From the NCBI GenBank assembly GCA_946549035.1, contig CAMNQH010000003.1:39060-103059 (forward strand): 64,000 bases of DNA, given 5' to 3'. The translations under genes and the position numbers were made by a program. The notes below the pieces were generated by a model. The model did no database searches and was not told the origin of the DNA. It saw only the letters and a program-made list of their open reading frames with translations. The stretch is from an uncultured Lachnospiraceae bacterium (lineage in GTDB: Bacteria > Bacillota > Clostridia > Lachnospirales > Lachnospiraceae). Positions 54,790 to 62,952 of this stretch are shown here, in pieces; the first letter of the stretch is position 1; each line of letters begins with the position of its first letter.

Positions 54790-55638
54790 ATGAGCTTAGC
54801 GGACGGGATTTTTATTGATATGTGCCGGGATATTTTAGAGCATGGAGTAAGTACCCAGGGAGAGAAGGTGCGGCCCAAGTGGGAAGACGGAACCAGTGCA
54901 TATACCATTAAGAAATTCGGAGTGGCGAATCGGTATGACCTTCGGAAGGAATTTCCAGCCATTACCCTGCGCAGAACGGCGATTAAAAGCTGTACAGATG
55001 AAATGTTGTGGATCTGGCAGAAAAAATCCAACAATATTCATGAGCTTCACAGCCATATTTGGGATGAGTGGGCAGATGAGGACGGTTCCATCGGCAAGGC
55101 TTACGGATATCAAATGGGGGTAAAGCATCAATATAAAGAAGGCATGATGGATCAGGTGGACCGGGTGATTTATGATTTAAAGCATAATCCCTTCAGCAGG
55201 AGAATTTTGACCAATCTCTATGTACATCAGGATCTTCATGAGATGAATCTGTATCCCTGCGCCTATAGCGTGACATTTAATGTGACCCAGGAGAGGGAGT
55301 CAGAAAAGCTGGTGCTGAACGCCGTGTTAAACCAGCGTTCCCAGGATATCCTGACGGCCAATAACTGGAATGTATGTCAATATGCAGTGCTGGTTCATAT
55401 GATGGCTCAGGTGAGTAATATGGAGGCAGGGGAGCTGCTTCATGTGATTGCAGACGCTCATATTTACGACAGGCATATTCCCATTGTCCGGGATTTGATT
55501 CAGAGGGAGACATATCCTGCTCCCCGGTTCTGGCTGAATCCTGATGTAACGGATTTTTACAAGTTTACCAGAGAGGATGTGCGCCTGGAGGATTATGTGA
55601 CAGGAGAGCAGATTACAGATATTCCGGTTGCGATATAA
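54790..55638 (+). CDS. thyA: Thymidylate synthase
   Basis: A 282-residue enzyme methylating dUMP with methylene-tetrahydrofolate. The catalytic cysteine is in LYPCAYSVTFNV, the phosphate-binding arginine region in NQRSQDIL, the conserved Asn in NNWNV and the His-Tyr pair in ADAHIYDRH. The residue after the catalytic Cys is Ala, where classical ThyA has His. AGGAGG six bases before ATG 54790. Followed by folA at 56 bases, a functional pair because ThyA makes dihydrofolate. Confidence 0.92.
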   Translation: MSLADGIFIDMCRDILEHGVSTQGEKVRPKWEDGTSAYTIKKFGVANRYDLRKEFPAITLRRTAIKSCTDEMLWIWQKKSNNIHELHSHIWDEWADEDGSIGKAYGYQMGVKHQYKEGMMDQVDRVIYDLKHNPFSRRILTNLYVHQDLHEMNLYPCAYSVTFNVTQERESEKLVLNAVLNQRSQDILTANNWNVCQYAVLVHMMAQVSNMEAGELLHVIADAHIYDRHIPIVRDLIQRETYPAPRFWLNPDVTDFYKFTREDVRLEDYVTGEQITDIPVAI

Positions 55639-55694
55639 GAAACAGGCAGACATATAAGGGTAAATATCATAGAAGCAGGAGGAAAGGATAAGGG

Positions 55695-56192
55695 ATGAAT
55701 TTAATTGCGGCAGTGGACAAAAATTGGGCCATCGGCTTAAATAATAAATTATTGGTGCGGATTCCGGAGGACCAGAAATTTTTTCGTGAGACAACTACCG
55801 GAAAGGTGGTAGTAATGGGAAGAAAGACATTGGAAAGCTTTCCCGGAGGGCGGCCGCTGAAGAACCGGATCAATATTGTTTTAACAAGGGATTTGAATTA
55901 TCGGGCAAAGGACGTAATCCTGGTACATTCTCTGGAGGAGTTAAAAGAAGAGCTTCACAAATACGTCAGTGAGGATATTTATGTGATTGGCGGAGAGAGT
56001 ATTTACCGGCAGCTGTTGGAAGAGTGCGATGTGGCCCATATCACCAAGATTGAGTATGCCTATGAAGCGGACGCATGGTTTCCCAATCTGGATGAGTACG
56101 AAGAGTGGGAGATTTCGGCGGACAGTGAGGAACAGACGTATTTTGACCTGGAATATTATTTTTATCGCTACGAAAAAAGAAAAACCAAATAG
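55695..56192 (+). CDS. folA: Dihydrofolate reductase
   Basis: A 165-residue NADPH enzyme. It begins NLIAAVDKNWAIGLNN, and VVMGRKTLESFPGGRPLKNR and YVIGGESIYRQLL are the family motifs. Normal length. GGAGGAAAGGATAAGGG region before ATG serves as ribosome site. It regenerates tetrahydrofolate consumed by the upstream ThyA. Confidence 0.95.
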   Translation: MNLIAAVDKNWAIGLNNKLLVRIPEDQKFFRETTTGKVVVMGRKTLESFPGGRPLKNRINIVLTRDLNYRAKDVILVHSLEELKEELHKYVSEDIYVIGGESIYRQLLEECDVAHITKIEYAYEADAWFPNLDEYEEWEISADSEEQTYFDLEYYFYRYEKRKTK

Positions 56193-56209
56193 AAAGAAAC
56201 GGGAACCAA

Positions 56210-57163
56210 ATGGAGAACTTTATTTACAGCATCAACGTTACCATTCCGATTTTCCTTGTTATGGTGATAGGATGGGCGCTGCGGCAGATGGGGATGCTGA
56301 ATGATGATTTTGTAAAAACATGCAATAAATTTAACTTTAAAGTGACGCTGCCCTTTTTGCTGTTTCGGGATATTTCCAGTGTGGATATTCGGGCGGTTTT
56401 TGATTTGAATTATGTGTTGTTCTGTGGAATCGCCACGACCATATGCTTTTGGGCCATCTGGGGCGGAGCTAAGCTGTTTGTAAAAGATAAAACCATTGTA
56501 GGGGCGTTTGTCCAGGCTTCTTTTCGCAGCAGCGCGGCGGTTATGGGCTTAGCTTTTATCCAGAATATTTACGGGCAGTCGGCGATGGGCCCATTGATGA
56601 TTATTGGAGCCGTGCCCCTTTACAATATTTATTCCGTAATTGTGCTGACCTTCGAGGGACAAAGTCCCCAGGGGGAGAAGGATACTGGAAAAATAAAAAC
56701 GGCGTGTATGAATATTTTAAAGAATCCGATTATTATTGCAATTTTTCTGGGACTTGTGGTATCCTTATGCAATATACAATTTCCCACCATCATACAGAAA
56801 ACAGTAGGAAGCATATCCCAGATGGCGACGCCCTTGGCGTTGATTGCCATGGGCGCAGGATTTGAAGGGAAAAAAGCCCTGGGGAAGCTTGCCCCTACGC
56901 TGGCGGCTTCATTGATTAAGCTGGCGGCGCAGGCTTTGGTATTCATTCCCATTGCAGCATGGCTGGGGTTTGAAGGAGAAAAAATGATCGCCATCCTGGT
57001 GATGTTGGCGGCTCCTACCACTCCAAGCTGTTATATTATGGCTAAAAATATGAACAACGACGGGGTATTGACAGCCAGTACCGTAGTGGTGACGACTCTG
57101 TTGGCGGCGTTTACCTTGACAGGTTGGATTTACGTGTTGAAATGTGTGGGATTGATCGGCTGA
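56210..57163 (+). CDS. AEC (auxin efflux carrier-like) family transporter
   Basis: A 317-residue membrane protein with about ten spans. Typical features: the IPIFLVMVIGWALRQMGML opening, small-residue and proline-rich helix 5 region (GPLMIIGAVPLYNIY) and a repeat in the second half (MATPLALIAMGAGFEG). Relatives export malate or other organic anions. It starts 18 bases after folA. The substrate cannot be inferred from neighbours. Confidence 0.85.
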   Translation: MENFIYSINVTIPIFLVMVIGWALRQMGMLNDDFVKTCNKFNFKVTLPFLLFRDISSVDIRAVFDLNYVLFCGIATTICFWAIWGGAKLFVKDKTIVGAFVQASFRSSAAVMGLAFIQNIYGQSAMGPLMIIGAVPLYNIYSVIVLTFEGQSPQGEKDTGKIKTACMNILKNPIIIAIFLGLVVSLCNIQFPTIIQKTVGSISQMATPLALIAMGAGFEGKKALGKLAPTLAASLIKLAAQALVFIPIAAWLGFEGEKMIAILVMLAAPTTPSCYIMAKNMNNDGVLTASTVVVTTLLAAFTLTGWIYVLKCVGLIG

Positions 57164-57225
57164 GGGAACGAAAATGATTTTGCGAGGGGACAAAAAAGCT
57201 GACAGGCTGGAAAGTGAGGAGAGAA

Positions 57226-58947
57226 ATGGATATTACCGGAAGGAAATTATTTGTAAAAGCATTAATAGAAGAAGGGGTAAATACGGTGTTCGCTTATCCG
57301 GGGGGAATGGTGACGGATATTCTGGATGAGCTGTATAAAACGGACGCTATTGACCTGGTTTTGCCCCGCCATGAGCAGGGATTGATTCATGAAGCAGAAG
57401 GATATGCCAAATCCACAGGAAATGTGGGCGTGTGCATTGTAACCAGCGGGCCGGGAGCCACCAATATTATCACTGGGCTGGCGGACGCCCATTATGACAG
57501 TATCCCTTTGGTATGCTTTACAGGACAGGTGCCCTTGGGGCTTATTGGAAATGACGCGTTTCAGGAAGTGGATATTGTGGGCATGACCAGAAGTATTACC
57601 AAGTACGGAGTTACGGTACGGGACAGAAAAGATTTGGGGCGCATTTTAAAGATGGCGTTTCACATTGCAAAGACCGGAAGGCCGGGTCCGGTGCTTATCG
57701 ATATTCCCAAGGACATTCAAACCTCCTCCGGCCCTGCGGAATATCCCAAGAGCGTCAGTATCCGAGGCTACAAGCCCAATGAAACCGTACATATCGGGCA
57801 GTTGAAAAAGGGGTATAAACTCCTTAAGGGAGCAAAACGTCCCCTGTTTTTGCTAGGGGGCGGAATCAACATTTCCCATGCCAATGAATCTATGCTGGCT
57901 TTGGCGGAGAGGACCCAGATTCCGGTGGTTACCACCATTATGGGCAAGGGAGCGGTGCCAACCAACCATCCTCTCTATATAGGAAACAGTGGGATGCACG
58001 GGAAATATGCGGCCAATATTGCGGTAAGCCAGTGCGACGTGCTGTTTTCCATCGGAACACGTTTTAACGACAGAATCACTGGTGATCTAAATGAGTTCGC
58101 GCCGAAAGCAAAGATTATTCATGTAGATGTGGATACGGCGTCCATTTCCAGGAACGTGGTGGTGGATGTGCCTATTGTGGCGGACGCGAACCTGGCCATT
58201 GAGAAGCTTTTAGAATGGGCGGAACCTCAAAAGACGGAGAAATGGCTGGCTCAGATTCGGGAGTGGGATAAGGAAAATCCTCTGGAAATGCGCCGGGACA
58301 GAGGGATGACGCCCCAGATGATTATGGAACAGATCAATGAGGGCTTTGAGGAAGGAATCATTCTTACAGATGTGGGCCAGCATCAGATGTGGGCTGCGCA
58401 GTATATTGAATTGAATGAAAAGAAGCAGTTTATCACTTCCGGAGGGCTTGGAACCATGGGATTTGGCTTTCCGGCTGCCATCGGAGCCAAGATTGCAAAT
58501 CCCGAGAAGCCGGTTATTTGTATCAGCGGCGATGGGGGGATGCAGATGAATATTCAGGAAATGGCTACTTCCATTGTGCAGAACGCCCCGGTAATCGTCT
58601 GCCTTTTGAATAATTATTACCTTGGCATGGTGCGCCAGATGCAGCAGCTGTGGTATGGCAAGCGATATGAGGCTACCTGCTTAAGGCGCAGAAAAGAATG
58701 TCCCGGAGACTGTAAGGGACCGGGAGAGAACTGTCCGCCTTACGTGCCGGATTTTGTGAAGCTGGCGGAGAGCTATGGTGCGAAAGGCATCCGGGTATTC
58801 CGGGAAGAAGAAATCGCTCCGGCTCTTGCACAGGCAAAACAAAATAACGTAACTACGATTATTGAATTCATGATTGCCACGGAAGATATTGTGCTGCCCA
58901 TGGTAAAAGGCGGCAATCCTATGAGCGAAATGATCTTAAGCAAGTAA
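57226..58947 (+). CDS. ilvB: Acetolactate synthase, large (catalytic) subunit
   Basis: A 573-residue ThDP enzyme making acetolactate for valine/leucine and acetohydroxybutyrate for isoleucine. AYPGGMVTDILDELY opens the protein, the catalytic glutamate is in PRHEQGLIHEAEGYA, GFGFPAAIGAK and the ThDP-Mg motif GDGGMQMNIQEMATS..LLNNYYLGM follow. Near residues 482-505 there is a cysteine-rich insertion (TCLRRRKECPGDC and ENCPPY) just before VPDFVKLAESYG. AGGAG site before ATG 57226. Operon with ilvN. Confidence 0.94.
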   Translation: MDITGRKLFVKALIEEGVNTVFAYPGGMVTDILDELYKTDAIDLVLPRHEQGLIHEAEGYAKSTGNVGVCIVTSGPGATNIITGLADAHYDSIPLVCFTGQVPLGLIGNDAFQEVDIVGMTRSITKYGVTVRDRKDLGRILKMAFHIAKTGRPGPVLIDIPKDIQTSSGPAEYPKSVSIRGYKPNETVHIGQLKKGYKLLKGAKRPLFLLGGGINISHANESMLALAERTQIPVVTTIMGKGAVPTNHPLYIGNSGMHGKYAANIAVSQCDVLFSIGTRFNDRITGDLNEFAPKAKIIHVDVDTASISRNVVVDVPIVADANLAIEKLLEWAEPQKTEKWLAQIREWDKENPLEMRRDRGMTPQMIMEQINEGFEEGIILTDVGQHQMWAAQYIELNEKKQFITSGGLGTMGFGFPAAIGAKIANPEKPVICISGDGGMQMNIQEMATSIVQNAPVIVCLLNNYYLGMVRQMQQLWYGKRYEATCLRRRKECPGDCKGPGENCPPYVPDFVKLAESYGAKGIRVFREEEIAPALAQAKQNNVTTIIEFMIATEDIVLPMVKGGNPMSEMILSK

Positions 58948-58960
58948 GGAGGGTCAGAGC

Positions 58961-59482
58961 ATGAAAAACAGATGGATTGCATTGTATGTAGAAAATCAGG
59001 TGGGCGTACTGGCGAAGGTCTCCGGTCTCTTTTCCGGGAAGTCCTACAATCTCCAGAGCCTTACGGTAGGCACCACGGAGCATGAGGACATTTCCCGCAT
59101 GACGATTTGCGTTACCAGCGACGACGTTACCTTTGAACAGATTAAAAAGCAGTTGAATCGTATGGTGGAGGTCATCAAGGTGATTGACTTGACCAATGTT
59201 CCCATTCATATGAAAGAGATTCTGTTTGCAAAAGTAAAGAACTGCTCTACAGCGGATAAGGTGGAGGCTTTTCAGATTGCCCAGGCCTTTGACGTGGACG
59301 TGGTGGATTATGGAGAGGATAGCGTTTTGCTGGAATGTAAGCTGACAGAGCGGAAGAATAATGAACTCATCGATCTGCTGAGGGCAAGGTTTAAGAACAT
59401 TGAGGTGGTGAGAGGCGGGGCGGTGGCCATTGAGTCTATCAGCACTTCATGTGCCGGACGGACGGAATATAAAAAGAAGTAG
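58961..59482 (+). CDS. ilvN: Acetolactate synthase, small (regulatory) subunit
   Basis: A 173-residue subunit. The ACT domain (WIALYVENQVGVLAKVSGLF, NLQSLTVGTTE) binds valine for feedback inhibition; the C-terminal ALS_ss_C domain (EILFAKVKNC) follows. It starts 13 bases after ilvB with AAGGAGGG, so the two are translated together. A terminator follows. The usual symbol could also be ilvH. Confidence 0.95.
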   Translation: MKNRWIALYVENQVGVLAKVSGLFSGKSYNLQSLTVGTTEHEDISRMTICVTSDDVTFEQIKKQLNRMVEVIKVIDLTNVPIHMKEILFAKVKNCSTADKVEAFQIAQAFDVDVVDYGEDSVLLECKLTERKNNELIDLLRARFKNIEVVRGGAVAIESISTSCAGRTEYKKK

Positions 59483-59487
59483 CTTTG

Positions 59488-59530
59488 TACAGGTTATGGA
59501 ACGAAGGGGAACCATAACCTGTATTTATGG
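59488..59530 (+). terminator. Terminator after ilvBN
   Basis: TACAGGTTATGG (59488-59499) pairs perfectly with CCATAACCTGTA (59512-59523), followed by TTTAT. Confidence 0.8.
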
Positions 59531-59554
59531 GAATGATAAGCTCCAAGAATAATC

Positions 59555-59580
59555 TTGACACTGGGGGAAAAAAGTATAAT
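59555..59580 (+). promoter_or_regulatory. Possible promoter of ilvE
   Basis: TTGACA (59555-59560) and TATAAT (59575-59580) are both perfect, but the spacer is only 14 bases, which is short. It lies 70 bases before ilvE and after the ilvN terminator, so some promoter is needed here. Confidence 0.45.
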
Positions 59581-59649
59581 AATTGAAAAAATAGAAACGT
59601 TCAGCCTTGGTAGAATGGTTTGGAACATAAGGGATTTGGAGGCATTCGT

Positions 59650-60711
59650 ATGGAAATTAGATTTGAAAAAAGAGAACAATTAAAAGAGAAGCCCAATGAG
59701 AAGCAGCTGGGCTTTGGAAAGTATATGACGGATTATATGTTTGTGATGGATTGGGACAGAGGCCAGGGATGGCATGACGCCAGGATTATTCCCCACGGAC
59801 CGCTTTCTTTAGAGCCGGCTTGCGTAACGCTGCATTATGCCCAGGAGACCTTCGAGGGATTGAAAGCCTACCGCAGGGCGGACGGAAAGATTCAGCTGTT
59901 TCGTCCTGAGATGAACGCCAGGCGTATGATCACTTCCAACGAGCGGCTGTGTATGCCGGCGCTTCCGGAAGAAATGTTTGTGGAAGCAGTAAAAGCTATT
60001 GTGGAAGTGGAAAAAGACTGGGTGCCTTCGGAACCGGGAACTTCTTTGTATATCCGGCCTTTTACATTTGCAACAGAAGCCGCTTTGGGCGTACACATGG
60101 CCAGTTCGTTTCAGTTTGTGATCATTTGTACTCCGGTGGGGGCTTATTATGCAGAAGGCATCAACCCCGTAAAAATTTTGGTAGAGGACGAGCTGGTACG
60201 TGCCGTAAAAGGAGGAACCGGCTTTACCAAATGCGGCGGGAACTATGCGGCCTCCATTTTGGGACAGGTTCGTGCAGAGGAAAAAGGTTATACCCAGGTG
60301 CTGTGGCTGGACGGTGTGGAACGAAAATATGTGGAAGAAGTAGGAACCATGAATATCATATTTAAGATAGCCGGAGAGTTCTATACCGCGCCCATTGAAG
60401 GAACGGTATTGGCAGGAGTAACCAGGGACTCCATTATCCATATTTTGCGGGATTGGGGCTATCAGGTAAACGAAACCAAGCTGTCTATTGACGATTTGAT
60501 GAAAGCCGGCCACGACGGTACGTTGGAGGAAGCCTTCGGCACTGGGACTGCCGCAGTTATTTCTCCAGTGGGCGAGCTGGCATACCGGGAAGACTCGGTA
60601 ACGGTCAATGATTTCCAGATTGGAGAAGTAAGCCAGAAGCTGTATGATTATCTTACCGGCATTCAATGGGGCAAGGAAGAGGATAAATATGGCTGGACGG
60701 TAGAAATATAA
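59650..60711 (+). CDS. ilvE: Branched-chain amino acid aminotransferase
   Basis: A 353-residue fold-type IV PLP enzyme, type II BCAT length. The PLP lysine is in GTGFTKCGGNYAASI near residue 197. LHYAQETFEGLKAYR and ALGVHMASS are family motifs, as is VLAGVTRDSIIHI. GGAGG seven bases before ATG 59650. It performs the last step for isoleucine, leucine and valine, and stands directly after the ilvBN terminator as a separate unit. Confidence 0.94.
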   Translation: MEIRFEKREQLKEKPNEKQLGFGKYMTDYMFVMDWDRGQGWHDARIIPHGPLSLEPACVTLHYAQETFEGLKAYRRADGKIQLFRPEMNARRMITSNERLCMPALPEEMFVEAVKAIVEVEKDWVPSEPGTSLYIRPFTFATEAALGVHMASSFQFVIICTPVGAYYAEGINPVKILVEDELVRAVKGGTGFTKCGGNYAASILGQVRAEEKGYTQVLWLDGVERKYVEEVGTMNIIFKIAGEFYTAPIEGTVLAGVTRDSIIHILRDWGYQVNETKLSIDDLMKAGHDGTLEEAFGTGTAAVISPVGELAYREDSVTVNDFQIGEVSQKLYDYLTGIQWGKEEDKYGWTVEI

Positions 60712-60768
60712 ATAAAATTTAAGAAAACTTTTTGAATTCTATTCAGGATTTTTTCATAAACTATTGGT

Positions 60769-60805
60769 AAAATAGGGCTGTCGTAGGGATAGCCCTATTT
60801 TTAAC
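60769..60805 (+). terminator. Terminator after ilvE
   Basis: AAATAGGGCT (60770-60779) pairs with AGCCCTATTT (60791-60800) and is followed by TTAAC. Single stem, short T-run. Confidence 0.7.
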
Positions 60806-60842
60806 AGAAGGAAAGAAATGGTACAATACGAGGATTTTATAG

Positions 60843-61019
60843 ATGAAAAAAGATAAATATGCAAGTCTCAACACAACGAAAAAACGGGGGAATACCCTGG
60901 TAATTGTAATTGCCATAACGGCGTTATGCATAGCGGGCGTTTTAGGCGCCATAAAGCTTCACGCCGAGAGCAACACGGTATTTTTAGATACCGGGACCGT
61001 GAATATGACAACAGAATAG
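60843..61019 (+). CDS. Small 58-residue single-span membrane protein upstream of sleC
   Basis: ATG 60843 to TAG 61017 gives 58 residues: a basic start (MKKDKYASLNTTKKRG), one helix (LVIVIAITALCIAGVLGA) and a short outside tail rich in Thr. AGAAGGAAAG lies upstream of the start. It is 82 bases upstream of the sleC N-terminal part, so it may be part of the same transcript. Family not recognised. Confidence 0.55.
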   Translation: MKKDKYASLNTTKKRGNTLVIVIAITALCIAGVLGAIKLHAESNTVFLDTGTVNMTTE

Positions 61020-61100
61020 GAAGACCTGCCAAAGGGTGAGCCGGAACTTTTTTCGGGTGTTTCGCATAGGATGGAATAAGTGATAAATTTCGAGGTGTTT

Positions 61101-61916
61101 ATGCAGAGACAGGGAATACGTCATACGCAAACCGATTCGTCCGGCCAGGGCGGCCTACAAGTGTGGGTGGAATCTGCAGTGGGAGCGGTACCGGTGGAGA
61201 ATGCAAGGGTCCGTATTGCTTACAGCGGCGATCCGGAGAGTACTATAGAGGAGCTGACCACCAATGATTCCGGCCATTCCCAGGAGGTTGAGCTGGCAAC
61301 GCCGCCTTTGGAATACAGCATGGAGCCGGATCAGCCCCAGCCCTATGCAGAGTATACGGTGACTGTGGAGGCAGAGGGGTATCAGCCGGTAGATGTATCC
61401 GGGGTGGAAGTTTTTTCCGGGACCCAGGCGATTCAAAATATCCGTCTTCGCCCTCTGGAGGGGATGGAAGAGAATTTGCAAAATATTGTAATTCCGGCGA
61501 ATACGCTCTACGGGGATTATCCTCCCAAGATTGCAGAGGCGGAAATCAAACCGGTGACGGAAAGCGGAGAGATTGTCTTAAGCCGAGTGGTAGTGCCGGA
61601 GTACGTGGTGGTTCACGACGGAAGTCCCAGGGACAGTACCGCCAGGGATTATTATGTCCGGTACAGAGACTATATTAAAAACGTGGCTTCCAGTGAAATT
61701 TATGCCACCTGGCCGGACAGCACCATACGCGCTAATGTGCTGGCAATTATGTCTTTTACATTAAATCGCGTCTATACGGAGTGGTATCGGAATGACCAGA
61801 GATTCAGGGTTGCAATCAATCTGAAAAATGGTATAATTTTGAAAGTAACAGGAAGCCAAGAAAAAGGAGAATTGTATGCGAATTACATCAGAACATACCA
61901 AATGCCTGGTCATTGA
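61101..61916 (+). CDS. sleC: SleC spore cortex-lytic enzyme, N-terminal part with a foreign tail
   Basis: Residues 1-230 match the SleC pre-pro region and the first part of the SpoIID-like domain: QVWVESAVGAVPVENARV, EAEGYQPVDV, FGEFPPKI-like YGDYPPKI, VVPEYVVVHDGSPRDS, NVASSEIYATWP and VLAIMSFTLNRVYTEWYRN. At codon 230 (base 61791) homology ends; the last 41 codons (DQRFRVAINL onward) are non-homologous and run into the next gene's leader and start. The start ATG 61101 follows GAGGTG. The missing C-terminal part is at 17990-18583. Reconstructed length is about 425 residues. SleC is made in the mother cell and cleaves cortex during germination. The piece alone lacks the peptidoglycan-binding domain and is presumably inactive. 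Confidence 0.85.
   Translation: MQRQGIRHTQTDSSGQGGLQVWVESAVGAVPVENARVRIAYSGDPESTIEELTTNDSGHSQEVELATPPLEYSMEPDQPQPYAEYTVTVEAEGYQPVDVSGVEVFSGTQAIQNIRLRPLEGMEENLQNIVIPANTLYGDYPPKIAEAEIKPVTESGEIVLSRVVVPEYVVVHDGSPRDSTARDYYVRYRDYIKNVASSEIYATWPDSTIRANVLAIMSFTLNRVYTEWYRNDQRFRVAINLKNGIILKVTGSQEKGELYANYIRTYQMPGH
61775..61792 (+). other. Putative recombination junction (attL-like) at the break in the sleC N-terminal part
   Basis: TACGGAGTGGTATCGGAA matches 17 of 18 bases of 17989-18006 and is in the same codon phase. To its left lies sleC coding DNA; to its right is the leader of the isochorismatase gene. Both copies are in direct orientation, 43,786 bases apart. Confidence 0.65.
61810..61837 (+). promoter_or_regulatory. 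Promoter of the isochorismatase-like gene
   Basis: TTGCAA (61810-61815), 16-base spacer, TATAAT (61832-61837), 38 bases before ATG 61876, with AAAAAGGAG in between. It lies within the foreign tail of the sleC N-part, 18 bases right of the junction, so this side of the junction is an ordinary gene leader. Confidence 0.7.
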
Positions 61917-62415
61917 TTATCAGGAGAAACTAGTGCCCGCTATGGCAAATCGGGAAGAGTTGCTTGCCAATTCCGTGAAACTGATTTCAGGATTGAAGAT
62001 ATTGGGGATTCCCCTGGCGATTACAGGGCAGTATACCAAAGGGCTGGGACTGAATCTGCCGGAGATTTTTGCGGCGGCAGGTACAAAAGAATATATAGAC
62101 AAGCTGACCTTTAGCTCCTATGAGACAGAGGAAGTGAAAGCGTGGCTGGGGGACGATACCCGCCATGTATTGATTTGTGGAATCGAGGCTCACGTATGTG
62201 TCCTTCAGACTGCCATTGACTTGAAAGAAGCCGGTTTTTCTCCGGTTTTAGTGACGGATTGTATCTCCTCCCGAAAGGAATCGGATCGGGAGACGGCTCT
62301 GATCCGGGCGCAGCAGGAAGGAATTTTACTTACCACCAGCGAAGGGATTTTATTTGAACTCACCAGGCGGGCAGGGACTGATGTGTTTAAGCAGATTTCC
62401 AAATTGGTAAAATAA
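61876..62415 (+). CDS. Isochorismatase-family cysteine hydrolase
   Basis: A 179-residue hydrolase of the nicotinamidase/isochorismatase fold. The catalytic triad is visible: Asp in LVIDYQEKLV, Lys in IDKLTFSS and Cys in GIEAHVCVLQ. The family includes nicotinamidase and several amidases; substrate is unassigned. It has its own promoter and AAAAAGGAG site, and is followed nine bases later by the YqeG-like gene. Confidence 0.88.
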   Translation: MRITSEHTKCLVIDYQEKLVPAMANREELLANSVKLISGLKILGIPLAITGQYTKGLGLNLPEIFAAAGTKEYIDKLTFSSYETEEVKAWLGDDTRHVLICGIEAHVCVLQTAIDLKEAGFSPVLVTDCISSRKESDRETALIRAQQEGILLTTSEGILFELTRRAGTDVFKQISKLVK

Positions 62416-62424
62416 GGAGCGGCA

Positions 62425-62952
62425 ATGTTAAAAAGATTTTATCCGGGAGCGTATCTGGATTCTGCTTATGAGATTGATTATGAAGCCTTGTACCGGGAAG
62501 GATACCGTGGGATTATTTTTGATATTGACAACACTTTAGTTCCCCATGGGGCAAAAGCAGATGAACGGGCGAAAAAGCTGTTTTTAAGGCTGGCGGAAAC
62601 AGGATTTTCCTGCTGCCTGCTGTCTAACAACAAGGAAGCAAGGGTGAAGAGCTTTCGGGACGATGTAAAGACAGAGTATATTCATGACGCTCATAAGCCT
62701 TCGGTCAAAAATTATTTGAAAGCCATGGAGCGTATGGGGACGGATAAGAGCAATACTGTTTTTGTGGGAGATCAGATTTTTACAGATGTGTATGGAGCAA
62801 ACCGGGCGAATATCCGCACCTTTCTGGTAAAACCCATCCATCCCAAAGAAGAGATACAGATCGTATTGAAACGGTATCTGGAAAAAATTGTGCTTGCTTT
62901 TTATAAGAGGGATTTGAAGAGGGGGAAGAATCATGAAAATAGTAATCGGTAA
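62425..62952 (+). CDS. YqeG-family HAD phosphatase
   Basis: A 175-residue HAD IIIA enzyme. Motif I is IIFDIDNTLVPHG, motif II LLSNNKEARV, motif III in DAHKPSVKNYLKAM and motif IV VFVGDQIFTDVYGANR. YqeG relatives include phosphatidylglycerophosphate phosphatase; PgpP-like activity is possible. It begins ten bases after the previous gene and overlaps rpiB by 20 bases. Confidence 0.88.
   Translation: MLKRFYPGAYLDSAYEIDYEALYREGYRGIIFDIDNTLVPHGAKADERAKKLFLRLAETGFSCCLLSNNKEARVKSFRDDVKTEYIHDAHKPSVKNYLKAMERMGTDKSNTVFVGDQIFTDVYGANRANIRTFLVKPIHPKEEIQIVLKRYLEKIVLAFYKRDLKRGKNHENSNR

Noticed and set aside
57164..57225. T-box or leucine attenuator before ilvB
   Set aside because: The gap is too short and no T-box sequence or leader peptide is visible; the same holds before ilvE.
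59809..60666. Long antisense open frame (285 codons) opposite ilvE
   Set aside because: No ribosome site, fully antisense to a certain gene, residue composition of a shadow frame.
18000..61800. The segment between the sleC halves as a prophage or conjugative element
   Set aside because: It holds purA, dapAB, fbp, thyA-folA, ilvBN and ilvE and no phage, relaxase or mobilisation genes. It is ordinary chromosome.
17976..61916. A simple inversion by the recombinase
   Set aside because: Both sleC halves and both 18-base words are on the same strand. One inversion would leave one junction on the opposite strand.
61793..61916. The last 41 codons of the sleC N-part as a real domain
   Set aside because: They match no part of SleC and coincide with the promoter, ribosome site and start of the next gene.
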